Part shown: one piece after another, positions 7,649 through 16,485 of the stretch
Layout of the letters: the number at the start of each line of letters is the position of its first letter
How positions within the stretch are numbered: the first letter of the stretch is position 1
The notes under the pieces: model-generated
The model's database searches: none
The model's input: the letters and a program-made list of their open reading frames with translations, nothing else
Told to the model about the DNA's origin: nothing
Assembly: GCF_029836165.1 (NCBI RefSeq)
Contig: NZ_JAOEBG010000007.1
Location: forward strand, 124,001-188,000
Source: Pseudomonas sp. GD04091
Lineage (GTDB): Bacteria > Pseudomonadota > Gammaproteobacteria > Pseudomonadales > Pseudomonadaceae
Direction of reading: 5' to 3'
Length of the DNA: 64,000 nucleotides
Translations under genes and position numbers: made by a program

Positions 7649-9235
7649 ATGTCTTCGTTTCAGGAACCGTTGCCTGGATGGCCCAGGGAAAGTTCAAACT
7701 CACCTGCACCTGGCGTTATTTATCCACTGCCACTGGATAACAAGTCAAGTCAGCTTGTAATTATTGTGGAGCGCCGTGATGACTGGGCTTCGTATCTTCC
7801 TAGCGAAGATATCGTGACGGCTCAGGAATATCTGGAGCAGCCCCGAGAAGCGGAAAGTGGCAAGCGTGTGCAAGTCATAAACTTATGCCGTAACTATAAG
7901 TATCTAGGCCACGGTTATTATTGTTCGCTGTTGGCCGAGGCGCGTGGGCATAAAGTAATTCCCTCGGTCAGAAGTATCAGTGAGCTGACCCGAAAGTCTC
8001 TGTATGGCCTGGCCCTCGATGACATGGCGCGCAGCCTGGAAAGTGCCTTGGCCAATCACCCTTACGGCGAGACCGAAGGGTTCACCCTGACCCTGTATTT
8101 CGGCCGCACCGACCTGGAGCCTTTGCAGGACATCGCCCGCCAGTTGTTCGAAAGTTTTCCGTGTCCGATCCTGCTGGTGGAGTTCCGCAAGTCCAGTACC
8201 TGGCACATCGCCGGGGTCAAGGCCGGTGCATTGCACAAGCTGCGTGAAGACCAGCAGGACCAGTTCGCCAACGCCCTCGATGGCTTCAGTCGCAGGATCT
8301 GGCGTCAGCCCCGCTCACGTCGCGTGGCGCGTTATGACCTGGCGATCCTTCATGACCCGGACGAGGCGCTGCCGCCGTCCAACCCCGAGGCCCTGGAGCA
8401 CTTCGTGCGTGCCGGGCACCAACTGGGCATCGACGTCGAGCTGATCGGCAAGAAGGACTACGCGCGCCTGGCCGAGTACGACGCGCTGCTGATCCGCGAG
8501 ACCACCAGCGTCGACAATCACACCTACCGCTTCGCCAAGAAGGCCGAGAGCGAAGGCCTGGTGGTGATGGACGACCCGGCGTCGATCCTGCGCTGCACCA
8601 ACAAGGTCTACCTGACCGACCTGCTGCGCAGCCACTGCCTGGCCATGCCGGCCAGCGAGATCCTCTATCGCGACAACCCGCAGGCGCTGGAAGGGATCGG
8701 CGAGCGACTGGGCTTTCCGCTGGTGCTGAAGATTCCCGATGGCTGCTTCTCTCGCGGCGTGATCAAGGTCAAGGACCACGCCGAACTGCAGGCCGCCACC
8801 GCCGAGCTGTTCGAGCACTCGGTGCTGCTGCTGGCCCAGGAATACCTCTACACCGAATACGACTGGCGCATCGGCGTGCTCAATCGCAAGCCGATCTTCG
8901 CCTGCCAGTACTTCATGTCCAAGGGCCACTGGCAGATCTTCAACCACCAGGCCCAGCGTGACGAGGTCAACGGCGAGTGCCGCACCCTGGCCGTGCACGA
9001 AGCACCGCGCGCGGTGGTGGAACTGGCGGTGAAGGCCGCCAACCTGATCGGCGATGGCCTGTACGGCGTGGACCTCAAGCAGGTGGGCGACCGGGTGGTG
9101 GTGATCGAGGTCAACGACAATCCGAACCTCGACGCCGGCATCGAGGATGCCTATCTGCACGACGACCTCTACACCCTGGTGCTGGAGGAATTCATCCGCC
9201 GCCTGGAGCAAAAGCGCCGGGGGCAAGCCTGGTAA
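7649..9235 (+). CDS. RimK-like ATP-grasp ligase with RLAN N-terminal domain
   Basis: This is a 528-residue protein. Residues 1 to about 190 form the alpha/beta domain often found ahead of RimK-like ATP-grasps (RLAN), including VQVINLCRNYKYLGHGYYCSLLAEARGH. Residues about 290-515 are the ATP-grasp: KIPDGCFSRGVIKV (ATP-binding loop), AQEYLYTEYDWRIGVL, and the Mg2+ site VIEVNDNPNLDAG near 490. RimK relatives join amino acids, often glutamate, to a carboxyl end. It faces the GNAT/C39 gene across 92 bp and is followed 12 bp later by a CorA-like gene. The acceptor is unknown. Confidence 0.85.
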   Translation: MSSFQEPLPGWPRESSNSPAPGVIYPLPLDNKSSQLVIIVERRDDWASYLPSEDIVTAQEYLEQPREAESGKRVQVINLCRNYKYLGHGYYCSLLAEARGHKVIPSVRSISELTRKSLYGLALDDMARSLESALANHPYGETEGFTLTLYFGRTDLEPLQDIARQLFESFPCPILLVEFRKSSTWHIAGVKAGALHKLREDQQDQFANALDGFSRRIWRQPRSRRVARYDLAILHDPDEALPPSNPEALEHFVRAGHQLGIDVELIGKKDYARLAEYDALLIRETTSVDNHTYRFAKKAESEGLVVMDDPASILRCTNKVYLTDLLRSHCLAMPASEILYRDNPQALEGIGERLGFPLVLKIPDGCFSRGVIKVKDHAELQAATAELFEHSVLLLAQEYLYTEYDWRIGVLNRKPIFACQYFMSKGHWQIFNHQAQRDEVNGECRTLAVHEAPRAVVELAVKAANLIGDGLYGVDLKQVGDRVVVIEVNDNPNLDAGIEDAYLHDDLYTLVLEEFIRRLEQKRRGQAW

Positions 9236-9247
9236 CGAGGTGCTGGC

Positions 9248-10264
9248 ATGATCGAAAGCTACAGCCTGGCGCATGGCCAGTTGCGCAAGCACGAAGGGCT
9301 CGATGGCGAAGTGCTGCTGTTCGTCGAACCGGACAGCGCCGAGCGCGAATTGCTGCAGGCCTGGTTCCATCTGGATGCCCACGCCCTGGCGTCGGCACTG
9401 GATCCGGACGAAGTGTCGCGCATCGAGTTGCACCGCGACGGCCTGTTCCTGATCTGGAAGCGCCCGGAGAGCTACAGCGGCGGTGACAGTTTCGCCTTCC
9501 AGGTCTCCTCGTTCGGCATGCTGCTGGTCGAGGGGCGCCTGGTGCTGATCGCTCCGGATGCCTCCGTACTCGACGGCCTGGGGCAGCGTCACGCCCTGCA
9601 CGCGCCGCTGGATGTGCTGCTGGCCATCCTGCTCGACAACCTGCACCACTACCTGGGGCACCTCAAGGTGATCAAGCTGGTGGCGCGCGAGCTGCAGCAA
9701 CGCTTCGAGCAGTCGCTGGAAAACCGTCACCTGATGCAGATGTTCAATCTCAGCGAGAGCCTGATCCATTACATCAACGCCATCCACAGCAATGGCGCGG
9801 TGCTCTCGCGGCTGCGTGTCCACGGCGAGAAGCGCCACTTCAGCGCCGAAGTGCTGGCGCTGATCGACGACCTGATCATCGAGAACACCCAGTGCCACAA
9901 GCAGGCGGAGATCTACTCGACGGTGTTCGCCGGCCTCATGGATGCCCGGGGCAACCTGGCCAACAATGCGATGAACGAGACGCTGCGCAAGCTCACCCTG
10001 ATCAATGTGGTGTTTCTGCCGCTGAACCTGATCGCCAGCATCGGCGGCATGTCGGAGTTCAGCATGATGACCGCCGGGGTGCCCTGGTGGCTGGCCTATG
10101 CGCTGCTGGTGCTGGCGATGATGCTGCTGGGCGTGTTCATGGTGTTGCTGCTCAAGCGTCTGGCGCGAGGGCGTGCCGCGCTCAGCTCTGCGACCGAACC
10201 GGCGCGCCCGGTCGCCCGGCCCACCCCTTCCTACCCGGGCATCGCCAGTTGGAGAACCCCATGA
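9248..10264 (+). CDS. CorA/ZntB-family divalent-cation transporter with altered GMN motif
   Basis: This is a 338-residue protein with a long soluble alpha/beta plus coiled domain (about 1-245) and two C-terminal membrane helices, as in CorA and ZntB. The helix-1/loop region reads LNLIASIGGMSEF. The invariant GMN filter signature of CorA is therefore GMS here (Gly267-Met268-Ser269), and the loop after it is short. The ZntB branch tolerates changes at this point, but loss of the asparagine is unusual. The tail after helix 2 is basic and proline-rich. The stop overlaps the start of a 31-residue membrane peptide (ATGA). Transport of zinc or magnesium is inferred from family only. Confidence 0.8.
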   Translation: MIESYSLAHGQLRKHEGLDGEVLLFVEPDSAERELLQAWFHLDAHALASALDPDEVSRIELHRDGLFLIWKRPESYSGGDSFAFQVSSFGMLLVEGRLVLIAPDASVLDGLGQRHALHAPLDVLLAILLDNLHHYLGHLKVIKLVARELQQRFEQSLENRHLMQMFNLSESLIHYINAIHSNGAVLSRLRVHGEKRHFSAEVLALIDDLIIENTQCHKQAEIYSTVFAGLMDARGNLANNAMNETLRKLTLINVVFLPLNLIASIGGMSEFSMMTAGVPWWLAYALLVLAMMLLGVFMVLLLKRLARGRAALSSATEPARPVARPTPSYPGIASWRTP

Positions 10265-10356
10265 GCAACCTGCAGATCGGCCTGATGATCGTCACCGTGA
10301 TCGTGGTTTTCGCCGTGGTGAACTTCTATTGGGACTACCTGCGTGACCGCGACTGA
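10261..10356 (+). CDS. 31-residue single-pass membrane peptide
   Basis: ATG at 10261 overlaps the TGA of the CorA-like gene in an ATGA junction, so translation is probably coupled. The product MSNLQIGLMIVTVIVVFAVVN plus ten residues is one hydrophobic helix with an acidic/basic tail (YLRDRD). It resembles no family I can name. The tight coupling suggests a subunit or regulator of the channel. Confidence 0.55.
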   Translation: MSNLQIGLMIVTVIVVFAVVNFYWDYLRDRD

Positions 10357-10620
10357 CGCGATCAGGCATGTTCGCAGGCTTGCCTGGCGTGGATAGGCAA
10401 GCGGTGTCGCGATCGAACACTTACCTGGCGTTCCCGAGCATTTTGCTGACGCCGCGCCCGGCTTAAAGTGAAGCCCGCATCCCCATGGTGCGTTGCCCAA
10501 GGCGCGTGAGAAGGCCGATAACAGAGCGTGCGCAACGTACTCCGCCCTTTTGCCGAGGAGACCGTTTTCGCCTACGCCTGCCCGTCCCTTCCTTGTGTCA
10601 GCAAAAAGAGAACAAGATCA

Positions 10621-12012
10621 ATGAACACCGTGGGAACTGATGGCAACCTTGCTCAAGGTTTCAAGCCTCGTCACGTGACGATGCTGTCCATCGCCGGCAT
10701 CATCGGCGCGGGACTTTTCGTCGGCTCCGGGCACGCCATCGCGGCGGCCGGGCCGGCCACCATCCTCTCCTATTTCGTGGCCGGTACCCTGGTGGTGCTG
10801 GTCATGCGCATGCTCGGTGAAATGGCCGTGGCCCACCCCGACACCGGTTCGTTCTCCACCTACGCCGACCAGGCCATCGGCCGCTGGGCCGGCTACACCA
10901 TCGGCTGGCTGTACTGGTGGTTCTGGGTGCTGGTGATTCCCATCGAGGCGCTGGCCGCGGGACATGTGCTCAACGCCTGGTTCCCGCAGGTGGACAGCTG
11001 GATCTTCGCCCTGGCGTCGGTGCTGTTGCTGGCCTGCACCAACCTGTTCAGCGTGGCCAAGTATGGCGAGTTCGAGTTCTGGTTCGCGATCCTCAAGGTC
11101 ACCGCCATCCTCGGCTTCATCGGCCTGGGCTTCGCCGCCCTGATGGGCTGGTTGCCCGAGCGCGAGGTCAGCGGGCTGAGCACCTTGATGGACGAGCACG
11201 GCGGTTTCGCGCCCAAGGGCTGGTCGGCGGTGGTCGGCGCTTTCATCACCGTGATGTTCAGCTTCATCGGCACCGAGGCGGTGACCATCGCCGCCTCCGA
11301 ATCCAGCGACCCGGCGCGCAACATCGCCAAGGCCACTCGCTCGGTGATCTGGCGCATCAGCACGTTCTACATCCTGTCGATCTTCGTGATCATCTCGGTG
11401 GTGCCCTGGAACGACCCGCAACTGGCGGTGGTGGGTTCCTACCAGCGTGCCCTGGAGATCATGAACATTCCCAACGCCGCGCTGATGGTCGACTTCGTGG
11501 TGCTGATCGCCGTGACCAGTTGCATGAACTCGTCGATCTACATCGCCTCGCGAATGATGTATTCGCTGGCCAAGCGCGGCGACGCGCCGGCCATGCTGAA
11601 GCACACGTCCAAGGTCGGCGTGCCGCGCGCGGCGGTGTTCGGCAGCACCCTGATCGGCGCGGCCATCGCCATCCTCAACTACTTCGCGCCCAAGGGCGTG
11701 TTCGAGTTCCTGCTGGCCAGCTCCGGCGCCATCGCGCTGCTGGTGTACCTGGTGATCGCCATTTCGCAGCTGCGCATGCGCGCCCGCCTGGAGCGCGAGA
11801 ACGCCAACCTGAAGTTCCGCATGTGGCTGTTCCCGTGGCTGACCTGGGCGGTGATCCTGTTCATCGGCAGCGCCCTGACCGTGATGATGTTCACCGAGGA
11901 GCACCGCGCCGAAGTGACGGCGACGCTGAGCCTGGCGATCGTGATCTCGTTCCTGGGCATCGTCACCACGCGCGGGCACGGGCGGACGGTGGGCGCGCGG
12001 TCGATGGGGTGA
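10621..12012 (+). CDS. gabP: GABA permease (APC family)
   Basis: This is a 463-residue amino-acid/polyamine/organocation carrier with about 12 helices. It is close to E. coli GabP over its length: RHVTMLSIAGIIGAGLFVGSG in helix 1, DTGSFSTYADQAIGRWAGYTIGWLYWW, YGEFEFWFAILKV and SSGAIALLVYLVIAISQLRMR. It imports 4-aminobutyrate by proton symport across the inner membrane. The start is ATG 10621, where the N-terminus agrees with the family; longer frames add untypical sequence. No gabDT is nearby, so it is probably a stand-alone paralogue. A hairpin terminator follows. Confidence 0.85.
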   Translation: MNTVGTDGNLAQGFKPRHVTMLSIAGIIGAGLFVGSGHAIAAAGPATILSYFVAGTLVVLVMRMLGEMAVAHPDTGSFSTYADQAIGRWAGYTIGWLYWWFWVLVIPIEALAAGHVLNAWFPQVDSWIFALASVLLLACTNLFSVAKYGEFEFWFAILKVTAILGFIGLGFAALMGWLPEREVSGLSTLMDEHGGFAPKGWSAVVGAFITVMFSFIGTEAVTIAASESSDPARNIAKATRSVIWRISTFYILSIFVIISVVPWNDPQLAVVGSYQRALEIMNIPNAALMVDFVVLIAVTSCMNSSIYIASRMMYSLAKRGDAPAMLKHTSKVGVPRAAVFGSTLIGAAIAILNYFAPKGVFEFLLASSGAIALLVYLVIAISQLRMRARLERENANLKFRMWLFPWLTWAVILFIGSALTVMMFTEEHRAEVTATLSLAIVISFLGIVTTRGHGRTVGARSMG

Positions 12013-12031
12013 TTGCCGCTGTCTCGCTACC

Positions 12032-12053
12032 AGGGGCGCCAGGCGGCGCCCCT
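12032..12053 (+). terminator. Terminator hairpin after gabP
   Basis: AGGGGCGCC (12032-12040) and GGCGCCCCT (12045-12053) form a 9-bp stem with a 4-base loop, followed by a T-rich stretch (TTGCGTTTTG). The position 20 bp after the gabP stop supports termination. Confidence 0.7.
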
Positions 12054-12140
12054 TTGCGTTTTGCAACAGTTGCATGCGCCGGGTCGGCAGGGATGACAGA
12101 TAGACTTTTTGGCCTTTCATCAGCGCCAAGGAGTCGATGC

Positions 12141-12863
12141 ATGATCACCCCGCCTCAGGATGCGACTGCGCCGGCAGCCAGCGATACACGTTTCGTCGAA
12201 GTACTCGCGCTCATCCAAGCGTCCCGCCGGCGTGCGGTCCAGGCCGTGAATACCCAGTTGATCGAGTTGTACTGGCAGGTCGGGGCTTATATCAGCCGCA
12301 AGCTGGAGCGGGCCGAATGGGGGGATGGCGTGGTCAGCCAGTTGGCGGATCACCTAGCGCTGACCCAGCCAGGGCTGCGAGGTTTCACGCGAACCAACTT
12401 GTTCCGTATGCGCCAGTTCCATGAGCTTTACCGGGACAACGAAATTGTCGCGCCACTGGTGCGACAATTGCCATGGAGCCACAACATGATCGTCCTGGGT
12501 CAGTGCAAGAGCCCTGAGGAACGGGTCTTTTACCTACGCATGGCCACGCAGGAAAAATGGTCGAAACGTGAACTGGAGCGTCAGCTCAAGGCCGCTCTGT
12601 TCGAACGCAGCGTGACGCAACCCGCCAAGGCATCGGCAGCCCTCACGCAGGCCCATCCAGGTGCTCTGGATGTGTTTCGCGATGCCTACATGATCGAGTT
12701 TCTCGGCCTGCCGGGTGAGCATGCCGAAATCGATTTGCACCAGGGGCTGCTCGGCCGACTCAGGGATTTCTCGGTCGAACTGGGCCGTGACTTCTGCTTC
12801 GTCGGCTCTCACTATCCGTTGCAGGTGGGCAGGCGCGACTTCGCCCTCGATGCGCAGCGCTAG
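12141..12863 (+). pseudogene. DUF1016/YhcG-type PDDEXK nuclease, truncated at the 3' end
   Basis: The open frame encodes 240 residues. The N-terminal part matches the DUF1016 N domain (RRRAVQAVNTQLIELYWQVG, LRGFTRTNLFRMRQFHELY, LPWSHNMIVLGQ). The C-terminal part enters the YhcG nuclease domain (FSVELGRDFCFVGSHYPLQV) but stops at RRDFALDAQR. Family members run about 100 residues further, through DLLFYH and the ELK catalytic motif. Only the first catalytic aspartate can therefore be present. The following bases are the tail of the convergent hydrolase gene, so the 3' end has been deleted, not frameshifted. AAGGAG lies just ahead of the ATG. Confidence 0.8.
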
Positions 12864-13861
12864 GGCCTGGTCGGGAACAGCGCCTTGGCCACCGTCGGGC
12901 TGGCGAACAGGTCGCCGGCATCGTGACCCGCTCCAGGCACGACGAACTGGCGATGCGCAATGGCGACACCCCAGGCGCGGGACAGGAAGCCTTCGTAGCG
13001 CAGGTAGCCGAGCTGGCGCTCCAGCCGATTTCGCCCCTGGGCCTCGGCGCCGCAACTGTGGTCCATGATCTTGCTGTCGGCGTGAGTGTCGTGCTCGCCG
13101 ACCAGGTAGGTCACCTCGCGGGACGCATAGCGGCGAAACACCTCCTGTGCATCCAGGCCCTGGCGGGTGAGGTAGAGGGGCGCCTGTTCAAGGCCGTAGC
13201 GATAGCGGTTGTAGTCCGGGCATTGTGCGAGAGGCAGTGGCGCGAAACCCTCCTGGCGCGGCCGGTTATGGTCCAGATACAGGTACGAGGACGGGCTGGA
13301 GACCACGTAGCGGACATCGATGCCCACCGCCTGCCGGGGACTGTCGGTCAGCAGCGCAAAGCGCTGCATGAGTTGCGCCCCGGCGGAATGGCCGATCAGC
13401 ACGATCTCGCGCAGATCGGGGTAGCGCTGCCGATCCGCCAGGTAGACCAGCAGGTCGTCGAGCACGCTGAAGGCCGCGATGCCACGCTGGCCGTCCGTCG
13501 AGGAGCTGCCATGCATCCAGCGATCCTTGGGCCACAGGGGCATGCCGCTGGCGGCATGCTTGTCGCGCGCGGTGAGGAAGTTCGGTGCCACCAGCAAGGT
13601 GTCCGATGCACCGAGACCGGCGTTGGCCAGCAATTGCAGGCCGTTGCGGTAATAGTCCTCGGCGTTGCGACGCACGCCATGCAGGATGACCACGGCACGC
13701 GTCACGGCTTGGCGCTGCCGCAGGTCGGCATTGGCGTAGGCGAGGAAGTCGTAAGGGTCTGCCTGGCCCAGGTGCAGCACCTGGGGCGCGGCGCTTGCGC
13801 CAGCGCTGAACGGGGCGATGCAGGCGACGAGCCAGAGCACCCGTGCGCGATCAGCGGGCAT
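12860..13861 (-). CDS. Secreted alpha/beta hydrolase
   Basis: This is a 333-residue protein with an N-terminal signal sequence (VLWLVACIAPFSAGASAAP, cleavage likely after ASA). The hydrolase fold shows AVVILHGVRRNAEDYY (oxyanion region) and the nucleophile elbow GHSAG with Ser159. A later VGEHDTHAD supplies the acid and VVPGAGHDAG the histidine. It looks like a periplasmic or secreted esterase of the PHB-depolymerase-like group. Its start codon lies inside the end of the LysR gene (11-bp overlap), so the two are co-transcribed. The 3' end abuts the truncated DUF1016 gene. Confidence 0.8.
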   Translation of the reverse strand: MPADRARVLWLVACIAPFSAGASAAPQVLHLGQADPYDFLAYANADLRQRQAVTRAVVILHGVRRNAEDYYRNGLQLLANAGLGASDTLLVAPNFLTARDKHAASGMPLWPKDRWMHGSSSTDGQRGIAAFSVLDDLLVYLADRQRYPDLREIVLIGHSAGAQLMQRFALLTDSPRQAVGIDVRYVVSSPSSYLYLDHNRPRQEGFAPLPLAQCPDYNRYRYGLEQAPLYLTRQGLDAQEVFRRYASREVTYLVGEHDTHADSKIMDHSCGAEAQGRNRLERQLGYLRYEGFLSRAWGVAIAHRQFVVPGAGHDAGDLFASPTVAKALFPTRP

Positions 13862-14723
13862 CCTGGCGAACGCCTTCGATGTAGCGGGCTACCGCCGGGG
13901 CTTTCTCGAAGCGGCGGTGCAGCAGGCTGAGCCAGGAGCGGGCCTGGCAATCGTCGATGGCGCGGTAGTTGACCTGTGGCAGGTTGATCCGGCGCAGCAC
14001 CGACTCGGGCACCACCGCCACCCCCTGGCCCAGCGATACCAAGGTGATCACCGCCACCAGGCTGCCGGGCTGCGGACCCAGGTGCGCCGCGAAGCCACCT
14101 TGCGCGGCGACTTCCAGGGTGCCGGAAATCTGTTCGGGGAGGATGAAGGTTTCGTCGGCCAGGCGGCTGGCCGGAAGGTGCTTGAGCTCGTTCAGCCGTG
14201 AGCGGGCCGGCAGCGCCAGGATGAAGCCTTCCTCGTGCAGGGTGATGGCTTCCAGGCCGTCCGGCAGCTCCATGGGTGAGCGCACGTAGGCGAGATCCAG
14301 CTGGCCATCGCGCACTTGGTCCGGCAGCTCGCTCATCGGTGCCTCGCGAATGTTCAGGCAGACGCCGGGATGGGCTTCGCCGAAACGGCTCACCTGCTGC
14401 TGCAGGATGCCCGAGTACGCGGCCGACGCCACATAGCCCAGCTCCACGTGCCCGCTTTCGCCCCGGCCGGCGCGTCGGGCTCCGCGTTGCGCGGCGTCGA
14501 ACTGCCGCACGGCCTGTTCCGCCTCGACCAGCAGCGCATGCCCTGCCGCGGTGAGGCTGACCTCGCGCTGGCTGCGTTCGAACAGCCGCACCCCCAGCTC
14601 GCGCTCCATGTCCTGGATCTGCCGGGTCAGGGTCGGTGGGGCGATGCCCAACTGCTCGGCGGCGCGGGTGAAGTGACCGAGCCGGGCGACGGCGAGGAAG
14701 TAGCGGAAGTGGCGGATCTCCAT
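13851..14723 (-). CDS. LysR-type transcriptional regulator
   Basis: This is a 290-residue LysR regulator. The N-terminal winged helix is MEIRHFRYFLAVARLGHFTRAAEQLGIAPPTLTRQI, and the C-terminal periplasmic-binding-like effector domain runs from about residue 92 (GHVELGYVASAAYSGIL). It is divergent from a DHA2 exporter across 220 bp and translationally coupled to the downstream secreted hydrolase, so either may be its target. A 15-bp palindrome of the T-N11-A type sits 10 bp upstream of its start, fitting autoregulation. Confidence 0.88.
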   Translation of the reverse strand: MEIRHFRYFLAVARLGHFTRAAEQLGIAPPTLTRQIQDMERELGVRLFERSQREVSLTAAGHALLVEAEQAVRQFDAAQRGARRAGRGESGHVELGYVASAAYSGILQQQVSRFGEAHPGVCLNIREAPMSELPDQVRDGQLDLAYVRSPMELPDGLEAITLHEEGFILALPARSRLNELKHLPASRLADETFILPEQISGTLEVAAQGGFAAHLGPQPGSLVAVITLVSLGQGVAVVPESVLRRINLPQVNYRAIDDCQARSWLSLLHRRFEKAPAVARYIEGVRQDAR

Positions 14724-14732
14724 GGGACCTCG

Positions 14733-14747
14733 TTAGCCAGGGGCTAA
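14733..14747. promoter_or_regulatory. LysR-type binding site
   Basis: TTAGCC-AGG-GGCTAA is a perfect palindrome containing a T-N11-A core, 10 bp upstream of the lysR-type gene. A further half site (GGCTAA) lies at 14764-14769. A single REP arm follows at about 14853-14880. Confidence 0.6.
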
Positions 14748-14943
14748 TGACGCGGGACGCGGCGGCTAACGAGCCTGGCGCCCGGCGGCGTTATCGTCAG
14801 GGCAACACTACAAGGCCGGCGTCGTGGCGCAAAGCCTGGGATCACTGCGCGGTCCCTGTGGGAGCCGGCTTGCCGGCGATGGACCGCGTAGCGGCCCGGC
14901 ATTCGCGACTACCCGATGACCTGCCATTGCCCGGAGCCTTGCC

Positions 14944-16482
14944 ATGTCCACTGCCGCATCACCTCGTCTCACTCTGTTCACCACCTCGGCCGTGTGCGCC
15001 CTGATCATCCTCGACACCAACATCGTCGCGGTCAGCCTGCCCAGCATCGCCCGCGACCTGTCCGGCTCGTTCGCCGATATCGAATGGGTGGTCAGTGCCT
15101 ACCTGCTGGCCTTCGCCGCGTGCCTGTTGCCGGCCGGCAGCCTGGCCGACCGCTTCGGCCGTCGGCGCATGCTGCTGCTTGGCCTGGTGCTGTTCGGTGC
15201 CGCCTCGCTGGCGTGCGGCGCCGCGCCCAGCCTGGTGTTCCTCGACCTGGCCCGGGCGGCCAAGGGCATGGGCGCGGCCTTGCTGCTCACCGCGGCGCTG
15301 GCGGCCATCGGCCATCGCTTCCATGCACCGCAGGAGCGCCTGCGCGCCTGGGCGTTCTGGGGCGCGTGCATGGGCGCGACCATCACCTTCGCGCCGCTGC
15401 TCGGCGGCCTGATCGCCAGTACCCTGGGTTGGCGCTGGATCTTCTACATCAACCTGCCGCTGGTGGCCGTGCTGGGGTTGATGGTGATGCGCCATGTGGA
15501 GGAGTCCCGCGACAGCGCCGCCGCCCGTCTCGATCCATGGGGCAGCCTGACCTTCGCGGGTAGCCTGGGCTATCTGATCTGGGCGCTGATCGATGCCAAC
15601 CGGGTGGGTTGGGACAGCGCGCCCACGCTTGGCCGGCTGGTGATCGCGGTGTTCCTGTTCGGGGTGTTCGTGATGGTCGAACGCAGCCAGGCGCGGCCGA
15701 TGATCGATCTGCGACTGATGCGCAGCGGGCGTTTTGTCGGGGCCTTGCTTGGCATGTTCGCCTACGCGGCCTGTGCCCAGGTGATGATGACCCTGCTGCC
15801 GCTGTACCTGCAGAACGGTTTGCAGATGCCGGCGCTGGCGGCGGGTGCGGGTATGCTGCCGTTCGCGCTGGCGATGCTGCTGACGCCACGGCTGGGGATG
15901 CGCCTGGCGGTACGCCTGAGTGCGGCCCAGGTGTTCGCGGTGGGGCTTTTGCTCGTTGGCGTGGGCAACCTGGCCTGCGCGTGGGCGGCAGGGCAGGGTG
16001 GTTACGCCGCGTTCGCCGTGGCCAGCCTGGTGCTGGGGGCGGGCGCCGGGCTGCTCAATGGCGACACGCAGAAGAACATCATGGCCTGCGTGCCCCGTGA
16101 ACGCACCGGCATGGCGTCGGGGTTGAGCACGACCACGCGTTTCGGTGGCATTGTCCTGGCATTCGGCATACTGGGCGGCGTGCTTGCGGCGCGCAATGGG
16201 CAATTGTTGCGCGATGCCCTGGCCGGTCTGGCGCCGCAATCATCGGACAGGATAGGGGAGATGGCCGCTCGCGTGGCGGCAGGGGACTTGCCGGCGGCCC
16301 TGGCGCTGCTCGACCCTGGCCTGCGCGAAGCGGCGGCACCGCTTGCGCGCCAGGCATTCATCGGTGGTTTCGAAGCGCTGCTGCACACGGCAGGAATAGC
16401 GGCCCTGCTGTTCGCGCTGGTGGTCGGAGTATTGCTGGGGCGACCGCTGCCCGAGTCGGGTGAGCTGGTCGCCAGGGGATGA
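14944..16482 (+). CDS. MFS transporter, DHA2 family (14-helix drug exporter)
   Basis: This is a 512-residue proton-driven exporter. Motif A is LADRFGRRRMLLLG in loop 2-3, the helix-1 motif is LDTNIVAVSLPSIARDL, and WRWIFYINLPL is the usual DHA2 motif after helix 5-6. The length and the extra two helices mark the 14-TM QacA/EmrB-like family. It is divergent from a LysR regulator, which probably controls it, and converges on a TetR gene with only 3 bp between the stop codons. The exported compound is unknown; no membrane-fusion protein gene is adjacent. Confidence 0.85.
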   Translation: MSTAASPRLTLFTTSAVCALIILDTNIVAVSLPSIARDLSGSFADIEWVVSAYLLAFAACLLPAGSLADRFGRRRMLLLGLVLFGAASLACGAAPSLVFLDLARAAKGMGAALLLTAALAAIGHRFHAPQERLRAWAFWGACMGATITFAPLLGGLIASTLGWRWIFYINLPLVAVLGLMVMRHVEESRDSAAARLDPWGSLTFAGSLGYLIWALIDANRVGWDSAPTLGRLVIAVFLFGVFVMVERSQARPMIDLRLMRSGRFVGALLGMFAYAACAQVMMTLLPLYLQNGLQMPALAAGAGMLPFALAMLLTPRLGMRLAVRLSAAQVFAVGLLLVGVGNLACAWAAGQGGYAAFAVASLVLGAGAGLLNGDTQKNIMACVPRERTGMASGLSTTTRFGGIVLAFGILGGVLAARNGQLLRDALAGLAPQSSDRIGEMAARVAAGDLPAALALLDPGLREAAAPLARQAFIGGFEALLHTAGIAALLFALVVGVLLGRPLPESGELVARG

Positions 16483-16485
16483 GGG

